Program-made: the position numbers and the translations under genes
NCBI RefSeq assembly: GCF_037975245.1
Contig: NC_092575.1
Location: 2,797,001 to 2,861,000 of the forward strand
Source: Apostichopus japonicus
Lineage: Eukaryota; Echinodermata; Holothuroidea; Aspidochirotida; Stichopodidae
Direction of reading: 5' to 3'
Length of the DNA stretch: 64,000 bases
The notes under the pieces: model-generated
The model's database searches: none
Told to the model about the DNA's origin: nothing
The model's input: only the letters and a program-made list of their open reading frames with translations
Part shown: in pieces, positions 24,428-37,600 of the stretch
How the letters are laid out: each line of letters begins with the position of its first letter
Position numbering within the stretch: the first letter of the stretch is position 1

Positions 24428-27400
24428 ATGGCCATGAAACCTGCCGAGAACCTTAAAAGTTTTGCCTACCATCGACCTCCATTTATTATTTTCTTGGTGT
24501 GTATTCTTCTGTTTGCTGTTGCCCTGATATCGCTGGGCATCTACATACAAAACCACGATGTCAGAAACTATGAAGATAAGGTAAATTTGCGTTTCCCATC
24601 TTTTTCTTGCCCCTCTTACTAGACGGTTTTCCACAGGGGTGCATCTTCTTCTTGTTTAAATCTCAAAGTAAACGACTTGAAGCCGGATTTTATCTCACAT
24701 TGACGTTTTCAATGAATCACTCTCAGTGATTTTATCGGATTGAAAACTTGCATAAATTTTTCATTGCAAAGGATATTCTCACGTTAGTAGTTCTCATGTA
24801 AAATGTATACATTGTACAAAATGTGTGTAATTTATTTTTTATTTTCTACATCATTTCATATGAAAACTTGAGAAGTGAAGTTTAATATTGTTATTGGACT
24901 TAATGTGTAGGAAAGCAAAAATATACTTTAGGACATGTCTAATAAAACTAAAGACATTGGTAATTTCGAATTACTGCATTTGGCATTGCACTATACCTCA
25001 CACTTACTGCTTCTCCCCCCACCCCCCCCCTTTGCCCTCTATCCTTTCCTACCTTCTGACCATAAGCCATCTATCTAATATTGTACATGGTATTTTACAA
25101 TGAAAGACATGATTTTAACATTAAATTCTTATTCCATGTGAACTTTGACCTTTCACCTACAGGATTGGAATGATTTCTTTGAGGATTTTTCACAACAGCA
25201 GTTCTGCATCCCGCTGAAAGATGGAATTCAGCGGAGGGAGGCCCCATTAAACGCTCTGGGTTCTACAACCCAGGAATCAATAACCGACTCCTTCAATCTC
25301 AACAGCAACGTATCGTTCTCCGTCAACTTGGAGTTACATCTGGCTGACAGCTCAATGTTGCAGCAATTAGTCGGTCTGACCAGTCTCAGCAGTACTGTTC
25401 CAGCTATCCAGATTAAGCTGAATAAAAGTGAGTGATCTGCATCACTGACATTTGAAAATTAAACAATTGAGCGAGATGGCACAGACATGTATCAGGGACT
25501 TAGAACTTAACTAAAATATTAATCATTGGGGACCAAGGGACTCCTCCTTCTTCTTATCATTCCCATCACCACATGATGTGTTAAGATGAACATTCACTTG
25601 TGATGGTTCTGAGTTTGGATAATTTAAGTCAAAAGGTCTGTCGGCCAAACTGCCTTGGAATGTTCATAAAGATAACTGTCCAATCAGAAGGGGATGCTGC
25701 TGTTATCGATCCTATGAGAAGAAACTTTCCCAGGCATGTCACGTCCAGTTTACATGAAGTCACATCATTATTTTCTATTGATACCGCCACCTCTCACCCA
25801 AACCCCCCCCCCCCCACTTTCCCATCTCCGATGCCTCCATAAAAAAGAAAGAACAATCCATGTTGTTAAGTTTGGTAAACACTTGTTTACAATACTCATA
25901 CTAGCATTTCTCACAAAGGATGTGATCATTGCTTTATATCCAGTAAGTTGGCAAGTGAGTTTCATAGTAATAGTGAGTCCCTAAAAGCTATGTACATCTT
26001 CAATGAATATTTACATGTAAATCTGCAGTTACGTATCCACATGTATCTCCTTGGGCAACTGCAAAGCTGGGTCCTTGAGATTATCCATTTCTCTCTCCGA
26101 TTTTTCAGAATACGATGAAGTCGATATGACATTTCATTTGACTCAACCCATTGAACTCCCAAGCTGTGAAGGGAAAACATGCAGTCCCTCCAAAGTGGCT
26201 GCTTGCGTGACTTTGGGAGTCACACAAAAGGCACTACCGCCCATCACTCACGCTGTGTAAGAACCAATCAAGTTGTTCTCTTTCTTTCTTGTCAAAGCCA
26301 AATTAAAATGTAGCCAAATCTTATGCATGATAACATTAGTACAGTTTATGAAAAAAAATTAGTCAGCCTGGACGACAGAAATTTTAATATGAGGCTAAGC
26401 AAGAGTGTATACAATCTGGGAACATGCAGAATGGCTTGTGCTTTATCCTTCTAGTCCATTGGTGACCTTATGAAAAGGGATATCGAAACCTCCGAAAAAT
26501 ATATCTATTATAGAACTTGTGAAATGAACCACAGTGGTCCAACACTGCCTACAGTCATAGAATGTTTCGTTGTTAAGATATAAAATGTTGCAGTTTAAAC
26601 CAAGTATCCGGACAACTATATTTCATAGTTGTCTTTGATGTCAAATTCATATACAATTTTTTTTTTACAGTTCTGTGCCAAATGTTTTTTATGTAGCTGG
26701 CTGCCTTTCATATCCATGTTCCATTTTTTCACCAGCAGTATTTATCTAAAGGAGTGCAAAAAACAACATGTAGCTACAATTCCTACAACCCAAAGTGTAA
26801 AGAAGTGTAAAGAAGAAGAGTTGTTGACCCTTGTTGTGAACCTTTGGTAGGGCCAAGGCTAGGTTTGGTTTAAAACCTGACGGTGATTGACCAATGTTGT
26901 TGGTGTCCGTTCAGTTACTGTGTAGCACTCAAAGCACTGATACAGTTATGGCATCTGTTGATAATAGACGACAACATAGACTGGTCTCGAGAAGTCAGAT
27001 GGCTCATTAGCATATCAATTTCAGATATTTTGATCTGTAGTACTTGAAGGAAAGTCGTCGCAACTATTGCTGGTAGCGTACTGTGCCTTGAAGTGCCTTG
27101 AGCTCTAGAACAAATGCCATCAGATGATAAAAAAGATTAGACAACAGGTTCAACCTGGCACTGATATCAATTACTAATTTTCTGAAATTTTCATCCCGGT
27201 CTATTCAAGGCCATTTGTTGAACCTGTTGCTGGTACTTGTTTTCAGTTCAATGATTTTGGCCATGTTGAGAATCCAGATATGATGCAGTGTATTCCTATG
27301 AAGCTTGTTTTGACCTTGTCCCGATCGGTCCAGGCTGTGAATTATCTTCCAAAAAAATTTCTGCTCTACAACTTACCAAAATTAAATTTTGGGTCTAAAG

Positions 27401-30295
27401 TCATTCGTATGTACCATTTCAACAGATCTTAATATCTCAGATTAGTTGAGAGTTTGATTAGTTTTAAGGTGAGAAAATATCACTGTAGTTCTGTATTATT
27501 AATTACCCATAATAATAATTAATTTCTGCTCTACAACGTATCAAAATGAATTCGTTGTCTAAAGTCATCCTTTCTTATTTTTTCCATTTTCCATTAATAT
27601 ATAGCTTGAAACTTTGATAAATCTTCAGATAAGAAAATACCACTGTTCTACTATTAATTTTCCTCTGCTTTTGTTTTATTTTTTAATCAGGCATCCTCAA
27701 GTATGTAATAAAAGTCTCCTGCATAGTTTATCAAACCCTTTGACTATGCTCCCCAAAAACCAGACAGATGAAGATACCTATTGTACAGATGGCCTCAAAG
27801 TAAACACAGAATATCTCTATGATCCAAAGTATACATTTTATCTCAGTGAGGTGAGTCCATTTTAACATAATTTACTACTAGTAATAGGCTCAAGCATTCT
27901 TCAGTTACAAATGTGTCAGTGAAGGATGAATGCATTTGAAATATAAAAAATCAGTTATGTCAGTGAAGTTTTCTGTCGTTGATTTACTCGTTAAGTTTTT
28001 AAACTTGTGTCTTGAAGGTCGTTCAGTATTGCCCTGGAATATGCTATAAAGTCAAATAATGGGCACTTCTTTGTCAAACTTCTACAAGGGATCTTCCAGC
28101 CACCCTCAACTCATTCTCCCTTTCTTGAAACTTTCATTCCTTACTTCATCACCAAGATTTGAACCCTCCTGAAAATTTGTAAATAATTTAGAGCGTCAGA
28201 GTCTGCTGAAAAGTTTTTTTGAAATGGGCATTTCGGCCATGAAAAATGTCAGGTCAATAGCGGTGACTGTTAAGGGTCTGTAAAGGCCCCAACATAACCA
28301 TGCTAAAACATCCGTTCCTGGATGTTTCCACCTTCCAAATTATCATCAGATATTGTGGAATGTTAAACCACAAGATGTATAAACGACATAGGATGCTTTG
28401 AGCACTGCAGTAAATATGTTTGGTGGTGTTTGAAAATGAAGGACGATTATTTGTAATTTTTTAGCATTATACTGATACCCCCCTTCAGTGCAGTACATGC
28501 AATGAGCTCCTGTGGAAACCGATTCTCAGCGGTCTTGTTTCGAACAAGTCATTGTAGTCAAACAAACCTCTCAGTGTTTGGCTTGTGAGAAATGTTTATC
28601 TCAAGAATTATCACAAGTGTCAATGTATCTTTATTAATGTCACTCATACCGAGGTGTGTAGATCCAATGCTTTCCTGAATAAACTATTTTCATATGAAAT
28701 ACCATTGATATATCATTGCAGAAGTATCCTTCAGAAATAGTATCTGTTATATTATTATGCAAGTTAAAAAAAAGTTGTATAAGTCATCTTTATAGCTTCA
28801 CCTCTCCCCCCCCAACTCATCTTTTTAGATTCACCTACCCCCGCCCCCTGCCCCATCTCCTCCCTTTTCTTTCATTCTATGATTCTTTTGATATTATTGA
28901 GAAATAAAATCCTGCAATGTATTTGAAAGGAAAACTTACTGAAAAATGGGGGTTGTCTTATGACAATCAGTGTTTATACATATTTAGCGAAAAATAATTA
29001 CAGAATTGAGGGTTGGTGTTGGGTAAGTGTAACTGTTTAACCCCATGGCTTTCTGCAGCTTGTTTAAATACTTTATCTTCCAATGATTTTTTTTTTTTTT
29101 GTCTTTTAAAATTTCCGTCTTGACAGGAGGAGAGGTCAATTATAAATCTTCATTTGATGTACACTAGCTATTTCCTGTTTATTATGCTCATTACGTGTGT
29201 CTTCTATGCCCTAATCAAAGGACCTCCCTTAAAGTCAAGAGTCATACATGAAAATGGTGCACACAAAAAGGTAAGAACAGCAGTTTAAATTCATAACCAG
29301 TATGATGTCTTCTTTTACTAATTATCCCTATGATCATTGTTTGAGGATCGTTTTCCCTGGACCCTGTCCCAGTTTAATCGATTCTCTCTTGCATAGTTTA
29401 AAGAGGAACATTTGTAGGATGGAATGAAGTCATCTGGTCCCTGGGTCTTCAGATTACAGTCCATGTTATCACATGTGTAATATTACTGCAATTGCAAATT
29501 TTCTCAATGACTTTTGGTTTGGAATCCCCTGTGGATAATCAACGATCTGAGGTCCGTGTGGTTACCACTGATTCTTCTGTTCTTTATAAGCGAGATGTTC
29601 ATCATTTAATTCAAGTCTTGTGTCACAAGTTTATAGTAGTGTGTTGTGCTGCATTTACAAACCTTTAAGCCCGACTTACGATCATTACGTGGAATTCTAG
29701 AGTTAGTCGAGCAGTGTGTGTGTGCGTGTTCTTGAGACTGCTATTGATCAAGATAATGCAAGTGTCACATAGAAGCGGCTTCAGTCGGAAGAACTGAGCG
29801 AGTAGTGTTTTCCCTAAGGGCAGTCAGCAGTGTGCTGTGCTTCATGTACATCTGCCCAGTCTGGACAAATCAAAAAGGACAACCACAGGACAAGAAGTTT
29901 AGATCATGTGACATAAACGACAACTGGCCATTAACAGAAAAAAAGTCATGTTGTGCGATGATCAGTCCTTCAGTGTACAAGGGTCATCTGTAAGACTATC
30001 GGTCTTCACGACGATGAAAAACAAGGTCGTCACGTTCTTGTATCTCTCCAACTCGCTTTACAAGATTATTTTGTCACTCCTGAGTGCAGTTTTGGTAGCA
30101 CTAAATGTAACATTCATTTTCCTCTGGTATAATTTTTTCTATTTCCCCTTCAATTCAATGAGAATTGCAGCCTTGAGACATGTCGTTGTCACACTGATGC
30201 AACAACACATTCATTCTTATTTATGAGTGTAGGCAGGAGAGGCGTGATATAACAAAACTCTTCAATTTCTCTTACAGCAACTGCTGCCCGTCTGA
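24428..30295 (+). CDS. TMEM248: TMEM248, two-pass membrane protein
   Basis: Exons: 24418-24580 (ATG at 24428), 25163-25427, 26109-26256, 27691-27850, 29127-29270, with a probable short last exon 30278-30295 (QLLPV, TGA). This gives about 295 residues, close to the family length. The start MAMKPAENLKSF matches the family's N-terminal PxENLK pattern, and a second in-frame ATG lies two codons on. A transmembrane helix lies at about 19-40. A luminal or extracellular domain follows with DWNDFFEDF and paired cysteines (PSCEGKTC, VAACVTL, HPQVC). A second helix at about 254-272 begins SIINLHLMYTSYFLF and is followed by a short basic tail. The family is a conserved animal membrane protein of unknown biochemical role. 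If the last donor were not used, translation would stop at 29288 after VRTAV. A 5' non-coding exon is likely, since the first exon has an acceptor (ttgttag) just before it. Confidence 0.88.
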
Positions 30296-33200
30296 TTATT
30301 CTGTGCCTGTTGAAGTTTTGACTAAGTGTCAGCTCACACTCTCCCTTCATCGGAATGAAAACAACAAAACAGAAAAAGAAATTACTTCTCGGATTTCTGG
30401 GCACACACTTTTGGCTTGTAAATTTGTCAAGAATGCCTGCGAAGTATGCAGACAAGTCACTTGTTTTTGATATGGGGTTGGCACGATTAAATTGAGGCTT
30501 TTAACAGTTCTGTATAAAAAGACATATAAAAATAATAAATGGACATTTTTACATCAAAGGATGAGGAAACCAAGAATATTTGTAAAGGTCAAGTTTAGTT
30601 TGGAGTGTCAACATCTGCTCGGTAGATGTTAATAGCATTTAAGGATCATCAGAAAAGGTACTCACATTAGATACTAACATAAACATAGATGTGGTTTGCA
30701 GAAAATAAATATGATAAACAATACTAAATCATTTTAGTCTCGTCAGGAATCCTGCTCAGAAGTTCAATATTTTATGGTAAAAAGATGTTCAGTGTCCTTC
30801 AGAAATGCTTTCTTCTGGCCGTCTGGCATCTGAACCTTTAAGTTGTATTCAAATTTGATTTATAGTGAAGTAGAAAAAGCAACCATCAAAAAGACTTTTT
30901 TTACTGGTTTACTCACATATTGCGTTTTTTCCCTTCTTAATCTTATATTGAAGATTTATTTCTCTCTGAGCCAAAAAGAATGACATTTCTTCTGTTCATG
31001 TCAAGAAAATCATTCCATCTTACTTTTTGTTCTATTATTGTCGTAGATTGGATAAACTGAGTGTATAAGAATGCATGTGCTCATTAAATGTAAAAAAAGA
31101 AGCAAAATAATCATCTTTATCTTATATCGTAGAAGTGCCTAAAATAAGCAACTTCTCCAGATAGCTGAACCAGCTTGTAGATCCATTGGAGGTAAAAACT
31201 ATTTTGCAAAATTATGTCACAAGTGTAAATATGTTGCAATTGTAAGTGAGTGTGTATGAGAAACATGTGTGGAATTTTAGTAATTTACGCAACATGGTTC
31301 ATGGAATGTTTAGTCCTTGCCACACATAGTGTCTCGTACACATTATGCTATAGTATTGAAAAAGCCCAAGATTTGAATCTGTGCCAGATTGTTTCCAAGA
31401 GACTACCTGGGAGGTGTGACCGTAGCAAAGGCTATCCAAATTGGTGGAAATTTGCTAAGGGCAGTTTTGTTTATGTTTTGCTGAAAGAACAGGTTTTCTT
31501 TCTTAAATGTTAAATAGGAACATGTCATTAAATTCCTCCTGGTTTATTATTACTAAAAACTAGGTATTCAAGATATATTTGTTTGTATAAAACTTGATTG
31601 AAACTTGGGGAAGAGTTAGAAGGTGGTGTGGGGGGATTGTGAAGTTGAGGAATGTCTCCCTCTGTTATAGGCTAGGATATATTGATTGTGTGTGGTATCA
31701 GGAAAAATCCTGTATAATTACTTCATGATTATCCCTACATTGGGTATTAGTGATTAATATTCTAAAATCTTCACATTTGTTTTGTGTATGAGTAAATTTT
31801 ATACAAAAGACCTTTATAAGTGTATGTTTCACTAAATGATTTGTTTCTTATGAATGGTTGAGGTTACCTGTATAGGCCTACTTTGAAAAGAATGGTGTAA
31901 TGGGTCCTCTGTTCAGTCACAAAGGAATTGCTATTGACAGCTTGGTGGTACTGTTCTGTTTCATCATATGTAGCAGAAAGTAAGAGTTTGTTCTGTTACA
32001 ATCACATGTGTTTTAAATAATGGGTGAACAATGATGTTTCTCTTGGTGGACAAAGTTTTTGTGTCATAAACAATTCTGTAAATATTAAATAAATTTGTGG
32101 AGTACTAAACAATTTTGGTGTGTTCATATATTATCTTTGTTTTGACTGTTTGTAATATACACAGTACCAATATTAGTTCCTGTGGCAACACATTAGCAAG
32201 CGTATTCAGTATTGAATGATCGAAATTGAAACTGATCAACACCTATCCATATTCCTATCTCATAGATGGAGCTTATTAATGATCTCTCCCATGAATTTGT
32301 GATATTTTATCTCAAAATAAACAACTTCCCATGCAAACATTCAAACTACACTTTAAACAATTCTTGACTTCGAAACGCAAAGTACTACTTGAACTTTGAG
32401 AAACGAGCTAAATCCGTGTCACTTGCTACAATACAATATAAATCGCAATAGCGCCACTCAAGGTCGCCGGCATTTTCTTTTTTGTATTCCGCCAACAAAC
32501 TTCCGTATGATAGTGCAATATTAATCATGATACATTAGCAACCGCGCTGTAACAGCCATGCGAACGAATAAGACAAGTATGCGATTTAGACGCCTCTGTG
32601 TGTATTGTGAGGGTTAAAATGGTAACGTTACAGTATCGACATGAATGGTCACACTAAACGGCGAGAGATTTATACTGGCTATTCGAGTATAACTATTGAA
32701 ACCGTTTTCTAAGTAGCAGCGGACAATCGACATTTACTTATCGACACTGCCAATATATGGGAACGATTATACAAACAAACGAATTCAAGATATACATATA
32801 CGTATATTAACAATATTGGGGAATATTACAATACAAACATGTACAGCAAAACGATGCTGAAACCAATAGTCTTGTGCAACCCGCATATCTTTATGATGTA
32901 CACAGGGATAGCTAACGTAACACAAGACATACTGGATTCAGTCTGAGCATAGAAAGGACACAAACGTTATGTATTGTAGAACAGCATTGCTTATGCTGCG
33001 TCACATAACTGTCAACACTGGTTTTAAACTAGACGAAAACTAGAATTAAAACTAGAGATAGATGCTATCCAATGTAAACAGTTGTTGAAAGCTCCCACAA
33101 TACACACGGCTGTATTTTCGTTGTGTACGTACGTAGTTGACTGTCTTACATCGATATGGAAACAACACTGGCAATGGCGTGACAAAGCATTTTATTTTAC

Positions 33201-34688
33201 TGGACAAAGAAATCCAGTTCTCCACAGCCTTTAGAACGAAATTATAACCGTGTTCCAACCAAAGCAAATCCCGCTCACTGGCAGTCTGACAGTTATAACT
33301 CGTACTGCGGCACCCGACCCGAATCAAAATGGAAATTGAATGTGAAATGCGGAATCAGCAACAACGGTTGTACCTGTTTTCTCTTTGGTAACGCTGGCCA
33401 AGTCAAATTGAAGCAGTAATGACGATGTTGTACGTTGGTAGGCAGTAGACTATGAATACTGTATGTTGGCGACGTCTCTTCACGATGGTATGTCAGGTCA
33501 ATTTATGGGATTTGACATGACAATTATAAGGTTGCCTTAATTCGCCTAATACAGACCGCAGAACGATGCATGCCAATGAGAATGCAGAAGTCGTTGCTAT
33601 AATGATATGAAAGAAATGTGGACGTTCTCGTTGAAGGTCTCACACGGAGTATGGCGAGCTGAGTGCGTGCTAGGTATTTCTAATTGGGCGTGTACAATTA
33701 CATAGGGGCTTATTAGGTACGCATGTACGTGGCCGACCACGAGTACTCGCGGATGGTTGTACTGTGTTCGATGAGAGTATTTTACACGATAAAGAAACAA
33801 AGAACGAACTGGAATCTTGTTTACTATATGTGTAATGCATGCAAAGCTACAAGAAAGAGGCACCGTCGAGATTGTACCTTTGCCTGACTTTAGAGGGTCG
33901 TCAGATTTGAAATTTGCTTTTGCAAGAAAATGATATCGGAATTCGAAGTCAATTATGTGTGAAGGGTTGAGCCGGACGTAATCTTTTCGGCATGAAATAG
34001 GAATGATTTGTTACGCCCTATTTTAGCTAAGACTAAGTGCGCAAGAATATTGGTGTGGAGAGACAGACAAGAGCTCGAGCATGAGGCGGATTATACATGC
34101 GCTTATATTATTTACCATATATATGCACGCTAAGTAAGTGTGCAAAACGCAGATTTGTGATTACCAGTTTCGAAAGGAACATCTCTGATCATCTCAATAG
34201 TGTATGTAATTATTGAGTAATGGTCGTGGCAGTAAAAAAAGTTTCACCATCTCTGCAAACTAACAGCGAAGTTTAATAAGTTTACGGCTGAATATCTTTT
34301 CGAAGTAAATCGGTGAAGCTGGGATCCGTCTCATGTGCGTCTGGCGAGCAACGACTAACCCAAGCTTGCAGCTCCAAACGACCCACCCAACGTGTTAACC
34401 TAAATCAATGTGCCTTGGCTATATAAGAGGCCTAAGCTACAACGCAGCTGGTACGCTCATCATATATACCCAAGTATACTGGCAGTTCTGACTCCTTCTT
34501 TGCAACCAGATCAACGAAATGCCAATGCAAAAAGAAAGATGTTTGCTGGTCGGGTCTAAAAACTGATGTTGACGAGGCCTATGAAATACTACCAGTCGCT
34601 GTTGGTCAACTGTCAACGATCTAGGCCCATGCCAACTTATTGAATTGAACAACTGGTATCCGAAGTTCGATTCAGAAGTTCGCCCATT
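29289..34688. other. TMEM248 3' region and intergenic DNA up to the MORC2 start
   Basis: No coding exon apart from the proposed TMEM248 last exon at 30278-30295. AATAAA signals occur around 30533, 30705 and 32088. The last, in AATATTAAATAAATTTG, is followed by a GT-rich stretch and is a reasonable polyadenylation site. From about 32.4 kb the sequence becomes less AT-rich with more CpG, consistent with the MORC2 promoter side. Short open frames here show no family similarity. Confidence 0.5.
34420..34427 (+). promoter_or_regulatory. Possible TATA box for MORC2
   Basis: TATATAAG in the context GGCTATATAAGAGGCC, about 262 bp upstream of the MORC2 start codon. The distance leaves room for a 5' UTR of roughly 230 bp. 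The motif and position fit; no transcription start can be seen in sequence, and many housekeeping promoters lack TATA. Confidence 0.4.
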
Positions 34689-37600
34689 ATGGCACTCGGT
34701 GGTTATCAAGGCCTTAGTCGAGCTGGGCTAACGTTCGACTTTCTCCATTCTACCTCGTGAGTGACAAGGCGCCGCCATTTTATACCATTACCGCCATAAA
34801 CTCTCCACATGAGTAAACGCATCTCGGAATGGTGCAAATGGATTCTCTGACATGGTGACGAGTTTCCTTGTGTCACTGACGCAATGTGTAGCATGCATGT
34901 GTGTAGCATTATCATTAGGCATAGACTATACATTTTCATTATAACCATTGCAGATTTTGATAAGTTACAAATACTTCATGGAGAGGGAAACATCATGCCT
35001 ATGATGCTGTGAATTATTTGCATCTAGATATTGATATTAGTTACTTTGACAAATGAGATACGTACAGGCTTAGAAGGAAATTTGCTTAGGATTGCACACT
35101 CTAGTGTTTGTTGCATACTTGCATGGGTTTGTGTAAAATGGTATTCAATGGTCAGTTTCGATATGATGCTTAGTATAAACATTTGAATCACCATCTTAAG
35201 GTGTCAAGCACCTGATGTATTGTGGTGTTTCTCAGATGTTGACTTTTCTTGAATTCAAAATTTCACGGCCTTCATCCCGGACCCAAAAATTAATGCCCCT
35301 TTCACATGAATAAACCAATGATATCTTTATACCAACATTGAACATCCATCAATGAAACTGTTGACACTCAACATATTTCGGCAAATAACTGATTAGGCCA
35401 GCAACGGCTTTGTATTACAATGACGCTTTGTTCATAATATCCAAATTATAAACAAACAATGGACCAGAGATAGAGAACTTTAACACTGACTGCTACAGGC
35501 CCACAGTAGACCAACAAGTTTATCATTCCATACTCATTTCCAGTCTGTACAACAGTGCATACTGGCTACAATGGAAGCATTCTGCGGCAGAATAACATCA
35601 GGATGTAGGGGTTTCATAACATTCAATTAACTATAGCTTTGCCTCCTTGATAATAATTTACTCATAATATCAAAATCTTAAACAAACAGTGGACAAGAGA
35701 CAGAACTTGAGCAGTGACTCCTTTGGACCCTCAGTAGATGGGCAGTTTATCCTTCCATAGCCTGTTCCAGTTCATACAATCATAACAATGGTTACATTCT
35801 GATAATGAATAACATCTCAAAAGAATGCTTAACAGATAATGAAGCGTTGCAACATATACAGATCACATGTAGTCATAGTATCACAGCGTGTCAAATACTA
35901 AATGTCTTTCCTCCACACTGTTCCATACCTGATCCAGAATCCAACCAGCAGATGTAAAGATTTCTCTTGTATCATGTAGGGTAAATCTTTTCTTGAACTT
36001 TCCAATGCCACAGAGGTGGACTAAGTATGTATTTAATAACATTGACATAAGTTTTCCACTATATGCATAAATGTGTTGTTTGTTGCAGAACATCCCATGA
36101 CTTTCTGTTTGGTGCTATGGCAGAGTTACTGGATAATTCAAGGTTTGTTCCACAACTTTTCATGTTCCCTTTTGAAAGACATTACAGATTAGTTCTTCAT
36201 CAATTTCATAATTTATTGAAATGAATCATGCAGAGGTAATGAAGTCTTACATTTAAATACATGAACAATTGAAAGTAGATAGAATTACGCCTTGTGATAT
36301 AAAAGATATGTAACCGTTATATTTCTGTTACAAAATTAACATACTGATATAAATAAATGAGGAAATGAAAAATTGAAATAATAAATATTTTACCACAAGA
36401 TTAACATAAAAAAATTGACTGATATTGATAGTGAAGAGCGTTCAATTTTATTTGATTGCAGGGATGCACGAGCAACAAGAATGGATATTTTCACTGGTAA
36501 GTAGTCAAGTAACTGTCCAAAAAAAACATTTTAACAAACAGTAGTGATTTGAGTAATCATTCTGTAGCGTGAACAGCCATTTGGTTGAGTTTTCATCTTT
36601 ATGGGACAGGTGTAATTTGGTGTTCACATTTTATGTAGCAGCGATTTTGGTTTTTGAATAGTTTGTCAGAAATATAATGGAGCTGCTGAAGTTCTCTTTT
36701 GCTGTATCATGCGTTTCAACTTGTCTATCTATATGTTCATTGTGCTTTGCAATGCAGGTTCAATTTATTTCTCAGGAGAGAATATGTATAGTGTGCTTTG
36801 AATTTCATGTGATGTCCAGCATGTTTTGTATAGTTCAGTTAAGAATGTTTAGTAACAAATAAGCACCCTTAAGCCAGTCCACGACAGCTTTCCTTTTGCA
36901 ATTTGCATTCCACACCGTTAAAATGTCTCCCCTGTGCAGAGATGTCGTCAGATGAAGATAGCATTTACTAGCTTATCTTACTATACGTACTTTCACATCA
37001 AATCTATCATGTTTGTGTGTCGATGGTCCCAGTTACTACAGAGCACTTACTGTGATATGGAAACTAAGAATAGGAAATCACTCTCTAATTGTTTTTGAAT
37101 TAGTTGTGGCTATTGTTGTGAGGCTGTTTGCATCATATGTAAATTTCGTCATTAGGAATCTACTGCTGACCTCTTATAATCATGTTTCATCACATGCATG
37201 TAATATAATGCTGGATAACGGAAAGCACATCATTTGGAGAAGATCCTATGACTCTTCCTGAAGCAAACAGCTAGTTTCATTAGTGTTCTAGCTAATAAGG
37301 AAATTATTTATTTTCAAATACAGATGAAGTATTAGTACCATTATGGAAACTGCAGTAATCTTTGCTAATAGTATATGTTTTCCCCTCACTTTGTTATTAA
37401 TTACTATGTTCGTACAAACTATGATGGTATTTGTACCATTGTACTTCAAGGATAAAATGCATTCTTAATAAAATGAGTTCCTTAGAGAACTGTGTCATTT
37501 TTACATATTTAACATATATACAGTATGTGTGGGATTGGGTTATAACTGTATCAGATTTTTTTATTTTTTATTAGCATACTTTATATATTAAATAACAAAT

